From Marinobacterium alkalitolerans (lineage in GTDB: Bacteria; Pseudomonadota; Gammaproteobacteria; Pseudomonadales; Balneatricaceae): DNA of 64,000 nucleotides. The notes beneath the pieces are model-generated. The model searched no databases. It had not been told where the DNA came from and was given only the letters and a program-made list of their open reading frames with translations. Position 1 is the stretch's first letter; the number at the start of each line of letters is the position of its first letter. The position numbers and the translations under genes are program-made. This document shows positions 58,013 through 64,000 of the stretch, piece after piece. The stretch lies in contig NZ_JACVEW010000010.1 in NCBI RefSeq assembly GCF_017776525.1, positions 61,047 through 125,046 of the forward strand. Direction: 5' to 3'.

Positions 58013-58687
58013 TTATCGGCGCAGGTACTGGGCGAAGTCGATATCGCTGGCCGATAGAATGGCCTGCACGCGGTTGTGCACTCCAAGCTTGCGCAGAATG
58101 GCCGATACGTGTGCCTTGACGGTCGTCTCGGCGATATGGAGGTTGTAGGCGATCTGCTTGTTGGATTCCCCCTTGGCCATGCGCTCAAGCACCAGCAGCT
58201 GCCGACGGGTGAGGGAGGAGAGCAGCTCGGGGGCAATCTGAGGATGCTCGCTGGCCCGGCGGTTGCGGCGGCCACTATCCTGATCAGACTGGCGAATAAT
58301 ATCGGAAGGCAGATATACGTTACCCTGCAGTATCTGCTCCAGTGCTTCGGTCATCTGTGCACGAGGTGAGGATTTGGAAATAAATCCGACCGCTCCGCAG
58401 GTAATCGCCTGCAGTACGATCTGCTTGTCATCTTCCGCGGACACGATCACCACGGGAATGGTGGGCGCTTCGTTTCTGAGAGAGATGAGACCGTTCAAGC
58501 CATGCATGCCGGGCATATTCAGATCCAGCAGAATGAGGTCGAGGTCATCATGGGTTTGAGCCAGTGAAAGGGCGGTCTCCAGGTCTTCGGTTTCCAGGGT
58601 CTCGGCTTCAGGAAAGCCGGTTTCTATCACGTTGGTGATCGCCTCCCTGAAAAGCGGATGATCATCGGCAATCAAGATCTTGTACAC
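58013..58687 (-). CDS. LuxR-type response regulator, AgmR/ErbR-like
   Basis: 224 aa; receiver with DD at residues 8-9 and D55 in LLDLNMPGM, and a C-terminal LuxR helix-turn-helix ([34 protein letters not shown]). Regulators of this type (AgmR, ErbR, ExaE) activate PQQ alcohol dehydrogenase genes. It is the best candidate for binding the shared TACTAC promoters. Co-directional with and 25 bases downstream of the CX3CW gene; convergent with the hybrid kinase. Confidence 0.88.
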   Translation of the reverse strand: MYKILIADDHPLFREAITNVIETGFPEAETLETEDLETALSLAQTHDDLDLILLDLNMPGMHGLNGLISLRNEAPTIPVVIVSAEDDKQIVLQAITCGAVGFISKSSPRAQMTEALEQILQGNVYLPSDIIRQSDQDSGRRNRRASEHPQIAPELLSSLTRRQLLVLERMAKGESNKQIAYNLHIAETTVKAHVSAILRKLGVHNRVQAILSASDIDFAQYLRR

Positions 58688-58712
58688 GTCTCAGTCCCCA
58701 TTATCGTTATTA

Positions 58713-59321
58713 TCAAAGGTCATCAGGACGGTCCGTATCCTGGGTGTTTCGGCTTGCCGGCAAAGGGACAGGGTGCGCGGGCACGAGTTCATGGTCAGAC
58801 TCGCGCCAGCCATCTGTCCCTTCGGCAAACCAGAACAGGTTACTGTAACCCCAGCTGCTCGCCCGCTTGACCGCATTCCATGACATCCAACAGTCGGCTG
58901 TGCAATAAACCACAACTGGGAACTGCTTGTCACTACCCGTAAGACGGGCCAGATGTTCACGAAAGTATGCGCTCCATTGTGCATCCAGCTCGCCCAGCCC
59001 CACGTTGGGAAGCCAGATACTGCCGGGCAGGTTGTACCGCTGGCGGGTTTGCAAAAAAATGCCACTTTGCCAGCGCACCGGTTGCACATCGAGCAGGGCG
59101 GGCGGTGAGGGGGAGGCAAGCATCTCGGCAAGCGTCCCGGCGTCGATCCGAACACCGCCTTCGGCTTGCTCGGGTGTCGGGCTTTTGTAGCGGCCAATAC
59201 GGTAGCCTTCCCAGGAAAAGTACAGGCCTGCTTCTGTAGCAGAGTGCACGGCCGGTGTGGCCAACAGTGCCACCCATACCACGCTTGACCAACAGGTGCT
59301 CGGCAAATACGGCATAAACAT
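58713..59321 (-). CDS. PQQ-associated rhodanese-like protein with CX3CW motif
   Basis: 202 aa with signal peptide (VALLATPAVHSA) and a rhodanese-like domain; the signature YCTADCWMSWNAVKR (about residue 140) is diagnostic for the periplasmic protein found in PQQ-dependent catabolic clusters. The first cysteine occupies the rhodanese active loop. May handle sulfur or thiols together with the SoxYZ-like carrier; unproven. Probable operon with the response regulator. Start at 59321 or 59315. Confidence 0.85.
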   Translation of the reverse strand: MFMPYLPSTCWSSVVWVALLATPAVHSATEAGLYFSWEGYRIGRYKSPTPEQAEGGVRIDAGTLAEMLASPSPPALLDVQPVRWQSGIFLQTRQRYNLPGSIWLPNVGLGELDAQWSAYFREHLARLTGSDKQFPVVVYCTADCWMSWNAVKRASSWGYSNLFWFAEGTDGWRESDHELVPAHPVPLPASRNTQDTDRPDDL

Positions 59322-59362
59322 GTCTCCCTGACGCTATTACACCGGTATGAACCTGCCGGGGA

Positions 59363-59402
59363 AATTACACGTTGGCGTCAAAAAACCAGTACTGAAGTAG
59401 TA
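59363..59402 (-). promoter_or_regulatory. TACTAC-N26-GTGTAATT promoter of the CX3CW-regulator operon
   Basis: On the minus strand TACTACTTCAG starts at 59402 and GTGTAATT at 59370, again 32 bases apart and directed at the downstream gene. Between them the segment TTTGACGCCAAC resembles TTGGGTGCCAAG in the cytochrome promoter at the same position. Predicted start about 33 bases before the ATG. Confidence 0.6.
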
Positions 59403-59498
59403 GTTTTCAGATTGGCTGCCAGCGGCCTGATCCTGAGCATTGTCCATTGTGCGGCCACTGGCTAGGATAAAGAGATCAAAGACCTGCCGAGACCTGCC

Positions 59499-59846
59499 AT
59501 GCTTCAGGAAAGACGAATATACCCGCGTGTTCCGTGCCAGCTTCCTGCGGAACTTGAAACCTCCACCGGCGAACTGATCGACGTGACTGTCGTAAATATC
59601 AGTCGCAGTGGTTTGCATGTTGAGGGCGGGCCCGAGCTGACCGGCTTGCAGCCTCCCCAGGGGTTGGGCGCCACGGAAATATGGTTGCATTTCGGCCTTG
59701 ATCAGCAAGCGCTGCATTGTCACTGTCGCATTGTGTATAAACGGCGTAATGCACATGACAACATTGGCCTTGGCCTGCATTTGGTATCAACCGATGCAGC
59801 GACGCTCAAGGTGATTGAAGAATATGTCCATCAGCACTTGCAGTAA
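59499..59846 (+). CDS. PilZ domain protein
   Basis: 115 aa single-domain c-di-GMP receptor. Binding motif RRIYPR (RxxxR, residues 5-10) and NISRSGLHVEG (NxSxxG) are intact, so ligand binding is expected. Located next to the kinase locus whose Pseudomonas counterpart affects biofilm formation. Followed after 12 bases by an unknown gene. Confidence 0.88.
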   Translation: MLQERRIYPRVPCQLPAELETSTGELIDVTVVNISRSGLHVEGGPELTGLQPPQGLGATEIWLHFGLDQQALHCHCRIVYKRRNAHDNIGLGLHLVSTDAATLKVIEEYVHQHLQ

Positions 59847-59858
59847 GGCCGCCGAGGC

Positions 59859-60464
59859 ATGATTCTCAAACCCTGGCAGTGGTGCCTGGTTGCCCTGTTG
59901 TGTCTCGGGCTATGGCTGGTCAGACTTGAGCCCACAGCACCTCCAGCTGATCTGCCACCTGTGACGGTTGAACCGGTACCGCAAGCCCCTTCTCAGCAGA
60001 GGCTTGGCACCAATGCCAAGGTTCCGTTTGAGAACTATCAACTGAGCCTGCTGGCCGAGTTTGCGCTGGATGCCCGGATTCTGGGCCGGGAAGACTACTT
60101 CATGGATCGGGAAAGTGATCTGGCGCCCTGGGACTTTGCATTGGGCTGGGGCGAGATGGCAGTGGCTGACATTGCCAACCAGTTTTCCATTCGTCAGTCA
60201 GGACGTTGGTACTACTGGAAATCCGACCGGCTGCCGATACCCAGGCGGGTTGTCGAAACCAGCAGTGCCAATATGCATCTGATCCCGGCAGACAGTCGCA
60301 TTCGGGAAAAGCTTGAAGCGCTGAGCGAAGGTGATCGTCTCAGGCTCAAGGGCTTTCTGGTTGAAGCGCGTGCTGATGACGGCTGGCGCTGGCGCAGCTC
60401 GCTGACGCGCGAGGATACCGGTAATGGCGCGTGCGAGCTGGTGCTGGTCACGGAGGTCAACTGA
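59859..60464 (+). CDS. conserved membrane-anchored protein of unknown function
   Basis: 201 aa; one N-terminal hydrophobic anchor (residues 7-22), a proline-rich linker and a conserved domain with SDLAPWDFALGWGEMA, SANMHLIPADS, GDRLRLKGFLVEA and TGNGACELVLV. I have seen this pattern in proteins described only as hypothetical. Likely co-transcribed with the PilZ gene. Function not inferred. Confidence 0.75.
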   Translation: MILKPWQWCLVALLCLGLWLVRLEPTAPPADLPPVTVEPVPQAPSQQRLGTNAKVPFENYQLSLLAEFALDARILGREDYFMDRESDLAPWDFALGWGEMAVADIANQFSIRQSGRWYYWKSDRLPIPRRVVETSSANMHLIPADSRIREKLEALSEGDRLRLKGFLVEARADDGWRWRSSLTREDTGNGACELVLVTEVN

Positions 60465-60469
60465 GCCTG

Positions 60470-61342
60470 TCAGGGTTTCAATTTCAACCGCTTGCGATGC
60501 TCAGCCACCACGTTGATGAAGTTTCCGCTCAACATGACCACGGCCCCCAGCACCACGTATATGTCGATCATCTCCTCATAAAACAGAAAACCGACCAGGG
60601 CGATGAGTGGCAGTCGCATGAAGTCCATGGGGACAACTACTGTGGCATCGGCCAGTTTCAGCGCACGTGCCATGCAGTAATGGGCGCTCATGGCGGTTAC
60701 CCCAACCAGCAGGATCCAGGGGAGGGTATGCAGGCCCGGTGTTTTCCAGTCGATCAGGGAGGGAATCATGCCCATTGGGAGCTGCATGAGCGTCATGTAG
60801 AAGAGGATGCACAAGGGTGTTTCCGTCGTGGACAGCGACTTTGTCTGGATGTAGGAAAGTGCGTAGCCGAAAGCCCCACCCAAGACGGCAAAGGCGGCCG
60901 GGTGAGCCACGCCCAGCCCGGGCCTCAGAATCAGCAAAAGGCCGGTAATCCCCAGCAGCAGGGCTGAGAGTCGGGGCAATGTCAGGCGTTCCCCCAGAAT
61001 CAGCGCTGCCAGCAGTGCGGTCCAGATGGGGGCGGTAAACTCAATGGCGATCACCTCGGCCAGTGGAATAAACGCCAGCCCGAAAAACCAGCCGTACTGG
61101 CCACCAAAGTGCGCCAGGTTGCGAATCAGGTGTGCCCCGGTGCGCTCTGTACGGATCTGACCCCAGCCGGAGCGTGTCACCAGCGCGCCGATGAGGAGCA
61201 CGCCCACCACGCTGCGGAAGAACAGAATTTGATAGGTGGTGAACTCACCGGACAATTCACGCCCGGATACAGCCATGGCCATAAATGAAAACAGGGCGCC
61301 GCACATCCAGAGCGCTGCCTGAAAAACCGCGGGGGCATTCAT
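60470..61342 (-). CDS. DMT-family (EamA) transporter
   Basis: 290 aa, ten predicted transmembrane helices in two EamA repeats (first half to about residue 135, second with MSAHYCMARALKLADATVVVP, part: AHYCMARALKLADA). Substrate unknown, probably a metabolite exporter. Convergent with the preceding gene by six bases. Confidence 0.9.
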   Translation of the reverse strand: MNAPAVFQAALWMCGALFSFMAMAVSGRELSGEFTTYQILFFRSVVGVLLIGALVTRSGWGQIRTERTGAHLIRNLAHFGGQYGWFFGLAFIPLAEVIAIEFTAPIWTALLAALILGERLTLPRLSALLLGITGLLLILRPGLGVAHPAAFAVLGGAFGYALSYIQTKSLSTTETPLCILFYMTLMQLPMGMIPSLIDWKTPGLHTLPWILLVGVTAMSAHYCMARALKLADATVVVPMDFMRLPLIALVGFLFYEEMIDIYVVLGAVVMLSGNFINVVAEHRKRLKLKP

Positions 61343-61442
61343 GATTCAGTCCTGAAAAAGCCCTAAGACTAGCAACTCTGTCTGGGGAAATGAACTTCAA
61401 ACTGCTAGGCTTGGCAGGTCGTTTCGGTACAAGGGGAGCAGG

Positions 61443-62753
61443 ATGTCGAAAGGAAAGCTTACAGAGAACCTGTACGAGAAGCTGATGAACGAGGAAGATG
61501 CCCGCGCCTGCAAGGCAATCGATGAGCGGGCCTGTCAGGAGGTTCCGGGCAATTTCTTTTTGATGGTGTTAAGCCAGTTTCTGACCAAGCTGGGTGACGC
61601 CCTGGCCAACCCGAAAGTGGTGTTACCTGCGGTCATGGAAGCCGTGAGCGCGCCGCTTTATCTGATCGGTTTTCTGGTACCGATTCGAGAATCAGGCTCC
61701 CTGATGCCTCAATTGCTGATCGCCGGGTACGTGCGCAAGCTGGCCATTCGTAAATGGTCCTGGGTACTGGGCAGTCTGATGCAGGCGGTCTGTATTCTGT
61801 CTATCGGTCTGGTTGCCTGGCAACTGGAAGGCGCGACCGCGGGGTGGTCAATTATTGCCTTGCTGATCGCCTTCAGCCTGGCGCGCGGGCTTTGCTCGGT
61901 CGCCTCCAAAGACGTAATGGGCAAAACCATTCCCAAAACGCGGCGTGGGCGTGTGAACGGCTGGTCTGCCAGTGCTGCAGGGCTGGTGACGCTGGGCGTG
62001 GGTGCGTTTCTGATTCTGCAGAACGGGCACTCGCAGATGGCGGCTGTAAGCTTTGGCGTATTGCTGGGGGCGGCTGGCTGCCTCTGGATCGTGGCGGCAC
62101 TGACCTATGGGCGCATTCAGGAGTTTCCCGGTGAAACCGATGGGGGTGTGAACGGCATCACCGAGGCGATTCGCAAGCTGGATATTCTGCGCACTGATCG
62201 CAACTTCCGCCTGTTCGTCATTACCCGTTCTCTGTTCCTGTGCTCGGCACTGACAGCCCCTTACTATGTCATTCTGGCCCAGCAGGCGCGTGACAGCTCA
62301 CCCTCTCTGCTGGGCCTTTTCATTATTGCCAGCGGTACGGCCAGTCTCGTATCCGGGCCTTTCTGGGGGCGTTTTGCGGATATCTCCAGTAAAACGGTCA
62401 TGTCGTCTGCCGCACTGATGTCCGCCCTGATGGGCGTTATGGTGTGGGCGGTTGCCGTCTGGTTGCCAGACTGGCTGTTGCTCTCCTGGTTGATTCCGCT
62501 GGCCTATTTTGGACTCAGCATTGCACACCAGGGTGTCAGGGTCGGGCGCAAGACGTTTGTTGTGGACATGGCCGAAGGGAACCGCAGAACGGACTACGTT
62601 GCCGTCAGTAATACCGTGATCGGCGTGGTGCTCTTGATCATGGGGTTTACGGGGGCTTTGAGTGTGGCTGTCTCCATTGAGACGATCATTCTGTTGTTGT
62701 CGCTGATGGGACTTGCAGGAGTGCTCATCTCCAGGCAGTTGCCGGATGTGTAA
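61443..62753 (+). CDS. MFS-type transporter
   Basis: 436 aa with about twelve membrane segments after a hydrophilic N-terminus of 35 residues. Mid-loop features GKTIPKTRRGRVNGWSAS and SGPFWGRFADISSKTVM (a motif A-like loop, G-x-x-x-D) support the major facilitator superfamily. Substrate unknown. Preceded by GGGGAGCAGG. Confidence 0.85.
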   Translation: MSKGKLTENLYEKLMNEEDARACKAIDERACQEVPGNFFLMVLSQFLTKLGDALANPKVVLPAVMEAVSAPLYLIGFLVPIRESGSLMPQLLIAGYVRKLAIRKWSWVLGSLMQAVCILSIGLVAWQLEGATAGWSIIALLIAFSLARGLCSVASKDVMGKTIPKTRRGRVNGWSASAAGLVTLGVGAFLILQNGHSQMAAVSFGVLLGAAGCLWIVAALTYGRIQEFPGETDGGVNGITEAIRKLDILRTDRNFRLFVITRSLFLCSALTAPYYVILAQQARDSSPSLLGLFIIASGTASLVSGPFWGRFADISSKTVMSSAALMSALMGVMVWAVAVWLPDWLLLSWLIPLAYFGLSIAHQGVRVGRKTFVVDMAEGNRRTDYVAVSNTVIGVVLLIMGFTGALSVAVSIETIILLLSLMGLAGVLISRQLPDV

Positions 62754-62762
62754 TGCTGCGCC

Positions 62763-63194
62763 TTAGTCGCAGGGCTTAAGCTGAATCAGGCGTTGCATAT
62801 CGGTGTCCTGAATCAGGTCCGAGAGGCTGTAGCGGGACAGAACGTCAAAAAATGCCTGCTGAGCTTCGGCCAACACGCCCTGTAGCCGACAGTGACCGCT
62901 GAGGCGGCAGGGCGGGGCTTCACAGTCAACCAAAGGGTCGGTACCTTCCGTGTGTCTCAACAACTGACCAATATTGACCTCATGCGGATTGATGGCCAGT
63001 CGAAAGCCGCCTTTTTTGCCTCTGAATGTTTGCAGGTAGCCAAGTTTGCCCAGTGCATGAACGACCTTGCGCAAGTGCTCCAGCGAAATGCCGTAAAAGT
63101 GGGCGACTTCAGCGAGATTGGACAGGCGATCATTATGAATGGCGGTGAAAAACAATACGCGAAGCGCGTAGTCCGAGAAACGGCTCAGCTGCAT
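62763..63194 (-). CDS. Rrf2-family regulator, NsrR-like
   Basis: 143 aa. N-terminal winged helix starts MQLSRFSDYALRVLFF; the Fe-S ligands C-x5-C-x5-C in DCEAPPCRLSGHCRLQ match NsrR, the nitric-oxide sensing repressor. ATG 63194 is used; the longer frame adds nine unconserved residues. No obvious NsrR operator was found near it, and no nitric oxide detoxification gene lies adjacent. Confidence 0.88.
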   Translation of the reverse strand: MQLSRFSDYALRVLFFTAIHNDRLSNLAEVAHFYGISLEHLRKVVHALGKLGYLQTFRGKKGGFRLAINPHEVNIGQLLRHTEGTDPLVDCEAPPCRLSGHCRLQGVLAEAQQAFFDVLSRYSLSDLIQDTDMQRLIQLKPCD

Positions 63195-63294
63195 GGAGAT
63201 ACCTGAAATCACTGTGTTCATCAGGATGATACAAAACTGCGTCCTCGCTTGTCGCGGGGTATTGCGTTAAACGCGGTAAAGGATAACAATGCAC

Positions 63295-63321
63295 TCAGGT
63301 GATCCCCACCTGATCCTTTTT
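63295..63321 (+). terminator. hairpin with T-run in the NsrR-rnk gap
   Basis: TCAGGTG (63295-63301) pairs with CACCTGA (63307-63313), followed three bases later by five T. It may stop read-through or attenuate rnk transcription. The rest of this 325-base gap shows a possible promoter TTGCGT-N16-TAACAA at 63262-63289 and nothing else I can name. Confidence 0.45.
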
Positions 63322-63519
63322 GAGGTGCACTCCCTTATGCAATTCAACCAGACAGCAGGCTTGCCTGTGGCCCGCCTGGGCATGGGCCCGTTCGCCATTC
63401 GCTGAGTTGATACTGGCCTGTATCCCTCAGCAGGCCAGCGGGTGCATTTCTCACTCATTTCGTCCATAAGACTCCGGTGCTGCCGGGGCTGATCTTTTTG
63501 TTTAAACGGAGTACATATC

Positions 63520-63900
63520 ATGGCGGAGATGCCGTGCGTTGTGGTATCTGAAAAGGATATCGACCAACTGGAAGCCTTGCTTGAGCGCAAGGAATACCGT
63601 GACAACCCCGGGCTGGATGCGTTGCGCTCGGAATTGGCACGTGCGGACGTGTTGCCTGAAGCCGAGATGCCTGACAACGTGGTGCGCATGAATGCGCGGG
63701 TAACTTTTGAAGTGGAAGAAACGGGACAGCAATTTCAGCGTCAGTTGCTGTACCCGCACCAGTTGTCTGGCTCCGAGCACCCCATATCCATCATGGCGCC
63801 GATTGGCTCAGCTCTGCTGGGGCTGCGAGTGGGCGAAACCATTGACTGGACTCTGCCGGGCGGCAAGCACAGTCATGTGCGTATTATCGAAGTGAGCTGA
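63520..63900 (+). CDS. rnk: regulator of nucleoside diphosphate kinase
   Basis: 126 aa GreA/GreB-like protein lacking the long coiled coil. The N-terminal part (VVVSEKDIDQLEALLE) and C-terminal FKBP-like GreA_GreB domain (MAPIGSALLGLRVGETIDW; part: GSALLGLRVGETIDW) are typical. Rnk binds RNA polymerase and influences NDP kinase and alginate in pseudomonads. Ribosome-binding site CGGAG nine bases upstream. Confidence 0.93.
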   Translation: MAEMPCVVVSEKDIDQLEALLERKEYRDNPGLDALRSELARADVLPEAEMPDNVVRMNARVTFEVEETGQQFQRQLLYPHQLSGSEHPISIMAPIGSALLGLRVGETIDWTLPGGKHSHVRIIEVS

Positions 63901-63953
63901 AACAAAAAAAGCCGGCATCAAGCCCACTGCTGTCCCATAGTTTTCGATCATAA

Positions 63954-63982
63954 AGGGATCCTCATTTGAGGGTCCCTTTTTT
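63954..63982 (+). terminator. rho-independent terminator after rnk
   Basis: AGGGATCCTC and GAGGGTCCCT form a 10-bp stem with one G-U pair and an ATTT loop, followed by six T. Confidence 0.9.
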
Positions 63983-64000
63983 GTGGCTTTAGTGGAGGAG

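Overview
The window reads as a chromosomal segment of a moderately GC-rich gammaproteobacterium. Gene content (2-methylcitrate cluster with AcnD/PrpF, PpsA with its regulator, YdiJ, RraA, YghU, DsbD, PQQ-dependent alcohol dehydrogenase with Pseudomonas-like regulators) suggests a marine Oceanospirillaceae relative (Marinobacterium/Neptunomonas-like). That taxonomic guess is inference. I see no tRNA, rRNA, CRISPR array, insertion sequence or prophage; genes are closely packed and the region looks like stable chromosome.

Layout. 1-3.6 kb: M23 peptidase, convergent pabB, alpha/beta hydrolase. 3.7-10.7 kb: propionate catabolism (gntR-type regulator, prpB, prpC, acnD, prpF) behind a perfect 12-bp palindromic operator. 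10.9-15.8 kb: CHASE-GGDEF diguanylate cyclase, DAHP synthase, dsbD and a small monoheme cytochrome. 15.8-25.6 kb: acetoacetyl-CoA synthetase preceded by a 40-bp perfect palindrome, isochorismatase-like hydrolase, a candidate small RNA, paaY, DUF2889, paaX, DOPA-dioxygenase-like protein, ppsR/ppsA. 25.6-29 kb: heat-shock type groES-groEL and cvfB. 29.1-32.3 kb: PepSY, cytochrome b561, PepSY, response regulator, sensor kinase, headed by a PmrA-like box. 32.4-48.6 kb: phosphate transporter with DUF47 partner, nitronate monooxygenase, GST, LysR, ydiJ, rraA, a second candidate small RNA, EAL-like/HDOD protein, ylqF, BaiN-like flavoprotein, peroxiredoxin, OsmC-YcaO fusion.

48.8-59.4 kb is the most interesting region: a periplasmic alcohol oxidation locus. 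It holds a PedF-type cytochrome c, a PedG-like binding protein, a SoxYZ-like carrier, a metallo-hydrolase and a PQQ alcohol dehydrogenase that carries the extra aspartate and other ligands of lanthanide-dependent enzymes. Next to it lie a FIST protein and hybrid kinase resembling the NosP/NahK nitric-oxide sensing pair, a LuxR-type response regulator of the AgmR/ErbR kind and a CX3CW rhodanese-like protein. Three transcription units here (cytochrome operon, dehydrogenase, CX3CW-regulator operon) share a promoter layout not explained by ordinary sigma-70 sites: TACTAC, then exactly 26 bases, then GTGTAATT or a close variant. This looks like the recognition pattern of the local response regulator.

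59.5-64 kb: PilZ protein, a conserved protein of unknown function, DMT and MFS transporters, an Rrf2/NsrR-like regulator and rnk.
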